Shown piece after piece: positions 23,829-34,153 of a DNA stretch of 64,000 nucleotides. Position numbers and translations under genes: made by a program. How positions within the stretch are numbered: the stretch's first letter is position 1; every line of letters begins with the position of its first letter. This stretch comes from Chloranthus sessilifolius (taxonomy: Eukaryota; Streptophyta; Magnoliopsida; Chloranthales; Chloranthaceae), in contig CM037593.1 in NCBI GenBank assembly GCA_021018995.1, positions 39,197,810 through 39,261,809 of the forward strand, read 5' to 3'. Below the pieces are notes generated by a model. It saw only the letters and a program-made list of their open reading frames with translations, was not told the DNA's origin and did not search any database.

Positions 23829-23914
23829 CTTCGCCTGATAGAGCTGTCTAAGGGAAGCTTGTTCATGCTCAGGATACTCATCTTTGTGAACAAGAAACGA
23901 AGATTCTGTGAGGC
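23829..23914 (-). pseudogene. Exon-like segment upstream of the RGG segment, unknown gene
   Basis: The 86-base minus-strand segment is bounded by GGTTCAG (acceptor) and AAG-GTATAA (donor). Its fully open frame ends FLVHKDEYPEHEQASLRQLY plus a few residues. The codon pattern looks coding. I do not recognise the family. It is likely part of a host gene fragment taken up by CACTA-2. Confidence 0.4.
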
Positions 23915-24821
23915 CTGAACCAAAAAGAAATGGCTAGTCTTAGAATATCATTAAAAGATAATAATAAAATATAAAGAAGATCCACAAGACCAAATTTCAA
24001 AATAAATAAGTAAATAAATGAATTACAAGCGTTTAATCAAAGAAATCATAAGGAGCATGAATCCTAAGGGGCTGCAATTTCTATTGGACTAAAGAGGGGC
24101 TGCAATTGGTATTGCATGGCCAACAAAGTAATGGCCGCTCTTAGACATGACATTGCAAACCAATAACAAAGCTAACTCCACTCTGCATGTGGTCTTGGGA
24201 GGCACTAAAATATGCAGCCTCAAAAACACTCAAAAGGTAGCATTAAGCTAAAAGAAGATTAAGATTTATACCAAATCAAACTTCCATTTCTTGAATCTAG
24301 AATTATGATGCAGACACCTCAACAATATACCAACTCCATTTTCAAAACGTAGACCTCAACGAAATAACAATTCCATTTCCAGATTCTAGTATTATAACGC
24401 AAACCTCATTTCCAATTAGAAGCTACCAACATGGAATCATGTTAAGGAATATTAATGAACCTCATCAAATATATGGCTATATAAATAATCATCAAATATA
24501 TAATATATGAGGTAAATTAAGAAATAAAGAAAACTAAAAGAACTAAAACAGGAAAAATAAATAAATAAATAAACAGAGCTCAAACCATTATATATGATTG
24601 ATATCAAGATCTATCTTGAGATTTTATATCTTGGTAGATACATCCTATGCTTAGAAGCTTGGTCAGCTTACTACTATTATGCAAGTGAAGCAAATGGATT
24701 TTTGTCGATTAAATGAAAAATGGTTATGATATGAACAATAAACTTGATCCCTCATGAAAATTGTCTTTGATCCTTCACCACTCATTCCTTTTGAAAGGAT
24801 TGGGCATAGGATTTTTTCTCT

Positions 24822-24830
24822 CTATATATA
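24822..24830 (+). promoter_or_regulatory. TATA box of the SAUR gene
   Basis: CTATATATA lies about 115 bases before the SAUR start codon, a normal distance for a short-leader intronless gene. I see no TGTCTC auxin response element in the 300 bases upstream. Confidence 0.55.
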
Positions 24831-24945
24831 CAGATGCTAAAGATTAAATTTTATTCAATCAACATCCTCTGTTAATGATTTTCTCAGCAAGCAGACTTGA
24901 CACCTTATTGCTGCAAAATTACATTTTAACAGAAATTTTTGAAGC

Positions 24946-25224
24946 ATGGGTATTTGTTTGCCTATGGTAATTCATGCCAAGCAGATTCTACGACGCTCTC
25001 TTAGTGGGAGTCAATTATCTCCGACTTCAAACTTCCCAAAAGAGCACTTTGCTATTTACGTTGGAGATAACCAAAAGCGATTTGTGATCCCAACTTCTTA
25101 CTTGAAGCATCCATTGTTCCTAAACCTGCTGAGTATGGTGGAAGAAGAGTTTGGTTTTGACCATCAAATGGGTGGTCTAACAAGTCCATGCGAAGAGGAA
25201 GAGTTCATAAATTTCACTTCTTAA
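24946..25224 (+). CDS. SAUR family auxin-responsive protein, 92 aa, apparently intact
   Basis: SAUR proteins are small, usually intronless auxin-induced proteins that inhibit PP2C.D phosphatases at the plasma membrane. This keeps plasma-membrane H+-ATPases active and promotes cell expansion (family knowledge). The 92-residue product has the usual length. The N-terminus MGICLPMVIHAKQILRRS matches the SAUR20/SAUR24-like group. The core domain (about residues 29-75) contains FPKEHFAIYVGDNQKRFVIP and YLKHPLFLNLL, then EEEFGFDHQMGGLTSPC near the end. The frame runs uninterrupted from a start codon to TAA, and no other start fits better. It lies inside CACTA-2, so it is probably a captured whole gene with its own promoter. 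Oddities are Glu in place of the usual Gly in PKGH, and Ser-Met-Val in the normally Gln/Ala-rich segment before EEEFGF. Whether it is expressed cannot be told from sequence. Confidence 0.88.
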   Translation: MGICLPMVIHAKQILRRSLSGSQLSPTSNFPKEHFAIYVGDNQKRFVIPTSYLKHPLFLNLLSMVEEEFGFDHQMGGLTSPCEEEEFINFTS

Positions 25225-26097
25225 CTGAATGGATGGTGAGGATTAACAGAGAAATGAAAGTCTAACCCAGATAATTTGAACCCCAATTTTACCTGTCTGT
25301 GGGGAACTTAGATTTTCAAATTAGAAGTCGATGACAGCCAATTCTTCAATCCAATAGAGGGACAAAATTCATTGTAATTATTTGTAAATCAGGGGAACAT
25401 TACAGTTCTCCCTTCATACATCCTTGTAACTCATTTTAGTCTAGTTGTAAGCAGAGGATGCTAAAATTTCCTATGGCATCTATTGCCTTTTAAGTTTCCT
25501 ATTTTATTCAATTACAATATAGAGGGAGAAAATTTCCTGGTTAAATTAATATGCCAATGGTGAACCCATATGTAATGAACTGGCTTGGAATTCGGTCCAA
25601 TCTAATCAGCGAACTACTTTGCTTTGTAGACATTTTTGGTCAATTTTGCCTATATTTTACTTTAGTTTCTCCAAAATATGAAAGTGTTGGTGAAAGGATT
25701 TGAACCTTAAGCTAAGTTTTTGAAATTCGAGACTAAACCAACAAACTTCAAAACATTAATTTGTTATAGGATCAATGTTGGAGGGGTAGGGGACCCTCCA
25801 ACCGCTTTTCTATAAAATTTTGTTTAATAGCAACAGAGAAATGACCTCAAACTTAAGAGTTTCTATCTTAGATTGATGAATACAAAGTACATGAATCAGA
25901 GTGAAAATTTCTCAACTCTGTGAAAAATGTTTTATATTAGCGCACAGATCTGCCTTGAAAGTTTCAAATAGGATATTTGTTACGAACTCAATTTCCGTCG
26001 ATATTAAGTTGGGGACACAAATCTTAGAATAACTGTCTTTGACTTAACAGTCAGTAAAAAATGTTAAGTCATTTTAACTCACCTTTTCAAGAAACAG

Positions 26098-26343
26098 GAT
26101 GTCTTAGCAACCATCCATTCAGAATCGGATAGTGGAATAGTACCTGATGATGGAGCAGCAGGAACCATAGTAACTGTCCAACCTATAAGTAATAGTAATG
26201 CCTCAAAAGCTCAGGTAGTTCAACAAGCAGCTCAAGAAGTTGTAGAGTTACCCGAGACACATGAAGGACCCGACAACCTCGACAGAGCAAACACCAACAA
26301 GGAGTTGAGACTAGATTTGTTTTTTTTTCTTTTTTTTTTCTAG
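26098..26343 (+). pseudogene. Exon-like open segment, 81 codons, unknown gene
   Basis: After a good acceptor (TTCAAGAAACAG) the plus strand is open for 81 codons to TAG. The product is Ala/Gln/Glu-rich in the middle (SKAQVVQQAAQEVVELPETH) and ends in a phenylalanine run encoded by a T tract. There is no start codon, so it resembles a last exon. Parent gene not recognised. Probably a captured gene fragment in CACTA-2. Confidence 0.4.
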
Positions 26344-27640
26344 TTTTATCTGACTACCTGAATAGCTTATGAGTTGCAAAAAATAACTAAATAAATTATG
26401 AGTTAATTATGTTTAATTATTTGCATTAAGATCGTTATTAGTCATGCCTAGAGTAGTGTAATGTGGTCGTGTCGTTTGTGTCACGCATCGTGATCGATCA
26501 GATCATTCATGCAGCCTGTCCACATCTGGATGGACTATTGGTCCAAATAAAAATTAATCAGAAAATCATGTCAGCCTAAAAATAATATTTTTACATAAAA
26601 AAAAAAAAAAATTGATCAATCATCAGAGATGGTATTAGGTGCTTGGGTAAGAGGATTAGGCTTAGTGTTTCAACAATCAATGTCATACATGTGGTATCGA
26701 CGAATAGAATGTTATCATGTTGGCCTACAAACCGATCATTTCAATCAGACAATGTTGTAAACCAAGGATCAAATTTTTGGTCTGCCAATTGTCAATAGTT
26801 GATTCCTAGCTATTCTACGCAAAATGCATGCTTCCACAGCACATGAGCATTGTCGTTTCCTTTCATTAATGTAAGCTTTACTTCACTAAATTAGCAATTC
26901 CAACACACAAACATATGGCATGTAAGATCGGACCCAGCAGATCCACACGCCTGAGCATTTTGTCAGGCTTCCAATATTTGCCTGGCCAATATTACTTATG
27001 TGCACACAACGCAGATCCAGCTTAGCATAACACAACCACAATTCTAAATTCCAAATATATTGTATGTTACTTTGATTGCAAGTAAGGACACGTTTTATAC
27101 CCAAAAATTTAAATTGGACCAATTGAAATCAGGTTCAGTTTTAAATATTCAAAAAAATAAAGAAAAATTGAAGAACGGATCTCAAATATATGAATTACTC
27201 TAAAATATATTGACAAAATTCCCCAAAAAAGTCAGAAAAATTCAGATCGAGATCTGAAAATTTCAGGAATTTTTTTGGAATATATATAAGAAAATGATTT
27301 GAAAGAAATCAGATCGAGATCTGAAAAAAAATACCTTACAGAAGTAGCAGAGTAAATATTTCGCAGTATGAATGTCGGATTCGATCACTGACGAGTGCCG
27401 AACAATTCTAGCGAGCAGAAAACGTTGGTTCCATTTGATCGATCTCCATTTGCAGCATCCTTGCTAGTGCTCGATCTGAATCAACATATCAAAATCAAAA
27501 TAAGTTTGCCAAAGATCAAAATCAAAATCGATCTGTAGCAGAAAACACACTGAATCGTAAAGTAAAATTAATCCTAGCAAAATTGAATGATCTGAAGCAA
27601 AATTAATCCTTGCAAACTCACCTGAATTGATAGAAAATCT
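26344..27640. other. CACTA-2 interior, no gene recognised
   Basis: AT-rich. A palindromic AGATCGAGATCTGAAAA piece occurs twice (about 27245 and 27312). No coding similarity seen. Confidence 0.5.
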
Positions 27641-27744
27641 CCTGCTTGTGGCGGTCTATGATAGCAACTGCCAGTATTATAAAAAGTTAAAAAAATTAGT
27701 AGCCGCCACTAAAGGCCATTTATTTTGTAGTGAAAATTCTATAC

Positions 27745-27959
27745 CTTGCATGATGAAGCAACGAGCTTCCCCAAGTGATCACAGCATAGAGAAAATAGCT
27801 CAGTCCCATGACCATACAGCTTGTGAGACTCTGGCCATAGTGTATGCCATGCTAGTTGTTCCTCAATAGGAGGTTCAGATAAAACAATCGGAACTGCATC
27901 TGGAATAGTCTCTAGGGTCTCTGAAACCTCACTTGTTCTATCCACAGCTTCATTTGAGG
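27745..27959 (-). pseudogene. ELP2: ELP2 (Elongator subunit 2) exon fragment with intact splice signals
   Basis: The 215-base minus-strand segment translates without interruption. It includes LETIPDAVPIVLSEPPIEEQ, QLAWHTLWPESHKLYGHG and LFSLCCDHLGKLVASSC, which are distinctive for plant Elongator complex protein 2, a WD40-repeat subunit of the tRNA-modifying/histone-acetylating Elongator complex. It is preceded by a pyrimidine-rich acceptor (TTGGTGCAG) and followed by a donor (AAG-GTATAG), so it is a complete internal exon plus intron edges. This is genomic capture, not retro-copying. ELP2 is normally about 830 residues. I see no other ELP2 exon nearby, so this is a fragment. It lies in CACTA-1, with CACTA-2 inserted in the adjoining intron piece 12 bp away. 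Confidence 0.9.
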
Positions 27960-28279
27960 CTGCACCAATAAGGAAACTGTTAGAAAGGGTCCAAGGTAGT
28001 GAGGCTTATGAATATTTTCTTACTATCACCTGGACCCAGGAATCCATAGAAAGGGTTTATTAAGAGAAAATTAGTTAAAATTGTAACTAAATAAAATGTC
28101 TGTTATCAAGGTCTAGGTGAAACTACACTTTGCTACAACGTTCGACTATTCCTGGGGGTCTCAGAGTAAGTTGTCTTCCAATTGCAGTAAACTGTACCTT
28201 CAAAGCCTTGCATTACAAAATTTATGAATAAGTTGTCTTCTTTTTTGTATATTACAATATGGAATTAGTGGTGAACTTG

Positions 28280-28600
28280 ATAGATACCTGTGAATCCTGA
28301 AGTTGCACCACTATTGTGGTGAAGGACTTGTCTTGCTCTTTCCAAGGATGTACCGATTCCTAGGGGAGAGGTGCGATTACATGTCAATCTCTTTGGAGTT
28401 CGAAGCATCCTTAGAATGACATGGAAAATCAAGGATCAGTTGATGATATGGTTCTATGTATGGTTCCCTTGCTCATGAGAATCACTCTCTTGAGAGTTCT
28501 GAAACTGCATTGTATAGAATTCCTTGAGTCACCTGATTTACCTCTCCGTTCTCAAAAAGGACACTTGAGATAACTAGAATTTCAGTTGTCCCAAATAACC
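28280..28600 (-). pseudogene. Two exon-like minus-strand segments, unknown gene
   Basis: At about 28286-28410 an open 41-codon stretch (MLRTPKRLTCNRTSPLGIGT, SLERARQVLHHNSG) ends at a donor CAG-GTATCT. At about 28470-28540 a second open stretch (EFYTMQFQNSQESDSHEQGN) follows a possible acceptor. They do not match ELP2 as I remember it. They could belong to another captured gene in CACTA-1. Low certainty. Confidence 0.35.
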
Positions 28601-30440
28601 CACAACATTGAAGAAAAGTGATATGCCAAAATTAATTAGCTTCGTTGCGACTTATAGAGTGAAGACAAAAGTTACGTAATCTGGAAAGAGAAATAGCAAT
28701 AGATAGTCAATCGATAAATCAAATAAACCTTGAAAGCATGCCTTACTAATTCTTCCATGACCAATTGAATAAGAAAAAAGAGTTTCGATATGTTCTATAA
28801 CCTTGAAAGTTGTAGCACACTCAACTTTTATCTACGTACACCAGCTATTCAATTAATCTCAATCATCTAGCTTTGCAATTTATTTCTCTATTTACTCTCT
28901 ACAGTATCTCATATTGCTCTTCAATTCTTCTTTTAAAGACTTATTGGTCTTCCTTATATTAAATTTTGGTGTAGTTCGTTCATCTAAATCTTTCTATAAG
29001 AGCTTGATTCAGGACTCAATTGGACATGCTCAAACTATCTCAATTGACATTCTTTATTTTTACTTTATTCATGCAGGTTGATGGCTGCAATGCTTAATTT
29101 GGTGATGTTCAAACTGATTAAAAGGAGCTGAAGTGGACTGTTTTATGAATTGCTGGAATTTGATCGTTGTTGGTACTTTGTTACTGTGAGTTGAACTTCA
29201 TTTTATGCTACTTTTCAATGGTGTTATATTTTATATTGTTTTTAGCTTGTGTGCTGTGATTAGCAGCCAATGGATATATATATATATATATATATATAGT
29301 TTGGAATTTGTATGAGGTAAACAACTGCTCACTTAGTATAGGGGGTCACTTTTTGGAATGTGTGTCTTGTCGAATCATCATGTGTGCCATCTGATAGGTG
29401 GGGCCATGACATAAAGGTCTTTGTTGTTAAAGATTAGGATGAAAAAAAATCTCCGGGTTCTGATTCAAAGTAGTCAAACACCATATGCAATTAATGACTA
29501 CCACGTAAACCACTAGTCATTAATTCTAGACGGCGTTTGATTCTTTTAAATGAGCCGATGGAGATCATTTTTTGATGTGATAAGGCAGATGAGAATAGAT
29601 CTATGATGTGATAAGGCAGATGTGAGGAACAGGCCGTGGTCACTAGAAGAAGATTCTCAAAAGAAGATTCTAAGCTCGAAGAGTTGATAGAGAATTATGG
29701 CACTGGTGGGCATTGGATAGCTCTACCTCTTAATTTTTAAGTGCATAGCTTTGAAGTCGGGTATTCAACTCCCATGCTTAAGGGCTTGGGCCTGTTGCAC
29801 AATGGACGGTTGACAATATTGCAACCTCAAGCTTGCAGGCTCAAGCCCAGCTCACCGGTTAAAAAAAGTTCTATTTATTCAATCATCTAAACTTGACAGC
29901 ATTGTGGTGGAATTGCATTTTGAGATCTGTACCCTAGCTTTTTGTGTAGAGCCTTGGGGGAAGGGGGGGGGGGTGTTGAATTCTGAAATTTGGTCTGTTG
30001 GAGGGAGACCACTTATTCTGCCTCTGCGGATCTAAAGTCAGAGTGAGAACTGATTAAAACCATCCACATCTGGATTAGGTTGTCGCGTCTCCCATTACAG
30101 ATTTGGTCATTTGAAGCACTAGGAATGATTGGAAGTATGATCGGAACTACCATGCATATGGATGAACAGACGGCTAGGCACTCTCATTTTTCTTATGCCC
30201 GGCTGTGTGTGGAGATTGACCTTGATGTCAGTTCCCCAAATGCATTGAGAGAGAAAAGGATAATGGAGAAAGAATATTGCATCGGTGCGATATGAGTGGA
30301 GGCTTAAAAGTTGTATTCAATGTCAGAATTATAATAATCATTATTACAAAATTATGGGCTCCGAAAACCAATGCACAGGTTAATGAAAATATGATAATAT
30401 GATAATTCGATGAAAGGGGTAAAGTCTGAGAAAATTTCTA
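28601..30440. other. CACTA-1 interior, no gene recognised
   Basis: Holds a (TA)n microsatellite (29275-29298), an 11-base G run (29963-29973) and a short direct repeat TGATGTGATAAGGCAGATG (about 29573 and 29603). No coding region recognised. Confidence 0.5.
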
Positions 30441-30539
30441 TTAATGGCAATGGTAATCCTTAGAACTCCAATGAAGAAATCCCAAGTGATAGAGAAGGCG
30501 ATACAGGCACGGATCTTGAGGAAAGTGGAAAACAAGTAA

Positions 30540-31330
30540 AGTAAAAGGATGACTAGATGGAAGGTGAATATGAGAGAAGCGATTCGTAAATGGACCAAAG
30601 ATTACTTTGATGTTGTCCAAGACTGCAGGAATAGAGTTGCAGAAAAGCTCAATCTTATCCGATCTCATATCCAAATAGACCCTCTGAATGATCAGCTCGC
30701 AAAGGAGGAAAAGGTGGCTGCCAGTGAACTCCTTGAAGAACTAGATATTGAAGAATCATTTGCGTCTCAGAAAGCAAGAGTCAGGTGGCTTAAATTGGGG
30801 GACAAAAACTTAAAAGTTTTTCTACTCTTCTATTAGTTGGCATATAGCCTGGTACACCATCAGAGAAATTATTTGTGGGCATGGTATAAGACTCTCGGAT
30901 ATCAACAATATTGGCAGGGAAGTAGAAATGTTCTTTAGTGAGATCTTTTCTCCACAGTCCTCCTTGTCGACGTCCATTATCCCTGGTCCCAAGCTCTTGG
31001 ACTGTCCGCTGATCTCAGCAGATCTTTTACCAAGGAAGAGATTGCTAAAGCAGTCTTATCTGCTTCAAAGAGAAAATGGGCTTCCTGCTATTTTTACCAG
31101 GCCTACTAGAATATTGTGGGAAACGACATTTATCCAAGGTAGATATATTAGTGAAAGCATCCTTCTACCGTAAGAATTGATTCGTAATTCCACTTGGAAT
31201 TGGGTCCCCGACTGTTTTGCGTCAAAATTGACCTACGAAAGGCCTATGATAGAGTTAGATGGAATTTCATCCTCCATATCCTCAAATAAATGGGCGTAAA
31301 TCAATGTCAAACTGTACTAATGCTAGGTAA
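30540..31330 (+). pseudogene. LINE (L1-clade non-LTR retrotransposon) ORF2 fragment
   Basis: Fragment of the reverse-transcriptase polyprotein of a plant L1-type LINE. The first block (30549-30836) ends in ARVRWLKLGDKNLKVF, which corresponds to the conserved QKSRxxWLKxGDxNTKFFH stretch before RT. The next block (30928-31173) ends in TFIQGRYISESILL, the start of the RT domain. A third block near 31200-31300 reads VKIDLRKAYDRVRWNFILHI, RT motif A. The three blocks are in different frames, so at least two frameshifts separate them. The endonuclease, the later RT motifs and any poly-A tail are missing. It lies inside CACTA-1, as cargo or a later insertion. No target duplications found. Confidence 0.85.
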
Positions 31331-31449
31331 ATCAATGTCAAGCTACTTTCTTAGTCCATGTTCCAATGTAACGTTACCAACCCAGGACAACATTAGTATG
31401 ATCTTCAAGATATATACTTTTCACCTCTTCTTGTATGTCTATTGTTAAC

Positions 31450-32460
31450 TCATTGATGTGAATCGGAAATTTAAAAAAAATAAATTAAAGAACTGGAAAA
31501 AGATGAGAAGGAGGTGGATTGGTGAATGCTATTAAAGGAGTGTTTAGTCCAAAACGGGGCTGTGGCATGGCTGAGATGAAAAGCAAAACAGGGGTCATTT
31601 CAGGGAGTTATAAAGATAAACAATGTGTTATTGGAATGACAAATGAGCCATGTTGATAGTGTGAAAAGAGGAGTTGCGGGCCACTAAGACTGAGGGTTGC
31701 AAAGTTGTAGGGAAATAACTGGAGGAATGGCTGCTATGGAATATATTTTAAAACTGGGTAGAAAGCCAAAACAGAGCTACAACAGAGCTAAATTTTATGG
31801 AAGAATGGCATCCTTGTTCCCAAGGAACAAGGCCCCACTAAAAGCAATCAGAATCTAACAAACTCACCAAAGAGTCAGAATCTGAGTTAGCTAAGACAAA
31901 ACTTGGTCTTCTAAGCATTTGTCATATATCAAAGATAACTCCTTACTCAACTAATTTTGAGGAATTATATTATCAGATAAAAGATAGATCCGAATCCTTA
32001 AAGGATGAATACTTTAGAAAAATTCCTATCATCGAAAATCTCTTGTTAGAAAAATACCAAAAAATGGAATGGTATAGATGAAGATGAGAAAACTAATAGT
32101 TTAGGTGAAAGAATCAACTTCACTATAGACTACCTCATCACATAAAATAGAAGGATTAAAAAAACTTCTTTAATAGAACGAACATTTCAAAATATTCCGT
32201 TGATAAAAGATGAACGAGATACTCCACCCATTCAATGGGGATGTAATAATTGAAAAATTCATAAATATAAGAAACCGTTCTATAAGAAGAGATACTTTTA
32301 GAAAATCAACTTCGTTTAGAAAACCTCAAGAACGATATTAGAAATTCAATCAGAGAGAGTATTTCATAAAAAATAATAAGAAAATAGATAATTATAGGAA
32401 ACAGAATCCCTATAATAGTGTTTTGCAATTGACGGCTTATCTGATATTTTCTGAGAGTTC
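31450..32460 (+). other. Degenerate coding-like remnant, unidentified
   Basis: At about 31880-32420 the plus strand shows broken coding-like sequence rich in Lys, Arg, Tyr and Phe. The flavour recalls a retroelement or pararetrovirus polyprotein, but I cannot place it. If so, it is an old, heavily broken fossil. No boundaries seen. Confidence 0.25.
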
Positions 32461-32628
32461 AAAGTAGAGAATAGAAAAGCATGAAGTAGAGAAATTATTT
32501 TTTGTAGGTCCCTCTTTGATTATGTAAAATATTTACAAATTATAGAGTATAACATGAATTGAGTTGCAAATAATAAGGAACATATATAACGAGGTACTCA
32601 CCAAAAAAAACATCAATAAATCAAATGC

Positions 32629-33110
32629 AACTGCTCATAGATCTGGATCTCTCAAACAAACCAAAACTCATAGATCTGGATCTCTCAAACAAATTGCGTT
32701 GTGAAGATCTGGATCCACCATTAAAGTTTGAAATAGAGCTTTGGCCCAACTGTGACGCAGAGATAGGCTCAGATCATGAGATTTCTCTCCAAATCCAGCA
32801 GCATTTATTCCTTTGAGATTTTACAATTTAAATCTCTAGCTAGGGTTTCGAAGAGGGAGATGAAGGCTAGAGTTTTGAAGAGGGAGATGGAGGAAGAGGG
32901 ATTTCGTAGCTCACCAGAGAGAGAGAGGTTAGGGTTTGCCGATTGAGCGAAAGAGAGAGAGAGAGAGGTTAGGGCTTGTCAAGATCGAGCGAAAGGGAGA
33001 GAGGCTAGGCTTTCGATGAGAAGAAGACGACATGCGAAATGAGAGGGCGAGGTGCTATTTCGATGAGAAGAAGACGGCATGCTAAGTGATATAAACTGCA
33101 ATGAGAGGAC
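32629..33110. repeat. Short tandem repeats in CACTA-1 right subterminal region
   Basis: There are two copies of a unit of about 31 bases, CTCATAGATCTGGATCTCTC (32634 and 32668). GAAGAGGGAGATG units lie at 32850-32900 and GA-rich runs at 32917-33000. A unit of about 47 bases starting TTTCGATGAGAAGAAGAC occurs at 33011 and 33058. Two CACGTG palindromes are at 33145-33165. Confidence 0.7.
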
Positions 33111-33189
33111 GAGGCTGTCAATTGGGTTGGCCCGACGATATGGCACGTGATAGTCACGTGATAGGAGGAGGATTTACTTAAACCACATA

Positions 33190-33298
33190 TTTAATTTTAA
33201 AAAAACCTATTTAAGGCAGTGGTATATTGCACCATTATTTTAAGCAGCAGTTTATTTTAATACTGCTGTAGTGGTTTTTTCCCCATTTTGACGTAGTG
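33190..33298. repeat. CACTA-1 right terminal inverted repeat
   Basis: Contains GCAGTGG, CAGCAGT and GTAGTGGTTTTTT motifs and ends in GACGTAGTG at 33298. Followed by the target duplication GAA (33299-33301). Confidence 0.9.
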
Positions 33299-33301
33299 GA
33301 A

Positions 33302-34129
33302 AGATCTGAAGTTCTGCATTGACTGCAGTCTTGAGGGCTGACCAATGTAAGTACTTTTTATGTAATGAAAACTATTTTTCTTGTCACATTAAATCTATAT
33401 TCTCTCATTCTTGAATATAGTTTACAGGTTTTCTGCACCTATAGATGCATGAGCTTGTAGCCATGCACACATAGAGGCTGCAATAATTTTTATATTCTAG
33501 TTTTAAGCCCATGACTGGAGTATATCTCTGGGATTATTTGTGACGACTCAAGTGGACAGATCATAACCCTAGGACTAGTCCATATCTCAGGGTTAGATTA
33601 AATTCTTTACTCTTGCATTTGAGCTTATAGCCAAATGAAGGATAGATGCAGATCTAGTCTTTGCTCTGCTTGACCAACTTGTTGCAGTGAAAGATCAGCC
33701 CCTATTTTATTACTTCTTACCTATTTTATCTTTGTTTTTCTAAATCCATTTCCATCCCTTTCTAAACCCCTTTCTGGTAGTGTAGATCTGTATTTGTTCT
33801 TTATGTTTTAGTTTAGTTTTGTGACACCCCCAAAACTCTCTTTCTTTACCTTTGCTTTCTAGTATAGGTTAGTTATACTAGATCTATAGCCAGATCTGGA
33901 GGTCTACTATTCAACCTTGTGTCTTTAGAATATATTTTCCTATGGGACAAACTCTTATTTATCAAAACTTGCTACAATAGCCCTGGATATTGCAGGACTG
34001 TGAGTTTAGATTGCTATTTTTGTGCTATTTCACTCCATTTCACTCCCCTATTTGATTTGTTTTTGCGGCCAAATTTTTATCACACATTTTTTAATAATAA
34101 AGATACTGGCACAACATTTCTAACCAATA
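33302..34129 (+). repeat. Element C 5' LTR, right part
   Basis: Continues the LTR interrupted at 17702. It matches the corresponding part of element B's LTR in blocks such as TATGGGACAAACTCTTA and CTCAAGTGGACAGATCATAA. The right edge (about 34129) is set by analogy with B. Total LTR length without the insert is about 2.06 kb. Confidence 0.8.
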
Positions 34130-34135
34130 TGTTTT

Positions 34136-34153
34136 TGATGTCACTGCTGGGGA
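34136..34153 (+). promoter_or_regulatory. Primer-binding site of element C (diverged)
   Basis: TGATGTCACTGCTGGGGA aligns with the tRNA-Asp-type PBS TGGCGCCGTTGCCGGGGA of Athila elements, with several substitutions. Confidence 0.6.

Larger units (their letters stand above)
23338..27732. mobile_element. CACTA-2: En/Spm-type DNA transposon, 4.4 kb, nested in CACTA-1
   Basis: The left end is CACTACAAAAAATAA. The right end, reverse-complemented, is CACTACAAAATAAAT. The target duplication AAA lies at 23335-23337 and 27733-27735. Both ends carry subterminal GGCAGT/GCGGC-type inverted motifs. No transposase is recognisable. The element carries a complete SAUR reading frame, two short minus-strand exon-like segments at 23693-23914 and a plus-strand exon-like segment at 26098-26343. 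It inserted 12 bp from an ELP2 exon held by CACTA-1. Confidence 0.9.
17703..33298. mobile_element. CACTA-1: En/Spm-type DNA transposon, 15.6 kb, non-autonomous
   Basis: The left end is CACTACGTGAAAAAGCC. The right end, reverse-complemented, is CACTACGTCAAAATGGG, and both continue into AAAAAACCACT. The 3-bp target duplication GAA is present at 17700-17702 and 33299-33301. The sequence on the two sides is the two halves of one LTR (element C), which confirms the boundaries. Subterminal ACCACTG/CAGTGGT motifs occur at both ends, as in CACTA elements. I find no transposase (TNPD or TNPA-like) coding region. Its cargo is CACTA-2 with a SAUR gene, an ELP2 exon, other exon-like pieces and a LINE fragment. 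Confidence 0.92.

Noticed and set aside
27745-27959. A live chromosomal ELP2 gene in this window
   Set aside because: Only one exon is found, and it lies between the two halves of an LTR, within CACTA-1.
29690-29870. tRNA-derived SINE (pieces resembling A and B boxes near CGGGTATTCAACTCCC)
   Set aside because: Box matches are weak, there is no poly-A tail and no target duplication was found.
31880-32420. Endogenous pararetrovirus
   Set aside because: Composition is suggestive but no diagnostic motif was recognised; left as an unidentified remnant.
32940-33170. First exon and promoter of a host gene (GA-rich leader, CACGTG boxes)
   Set aside because: No coding continuation; the sequence is tandemly repeated and lies in the subterminal part of CACTA-1.
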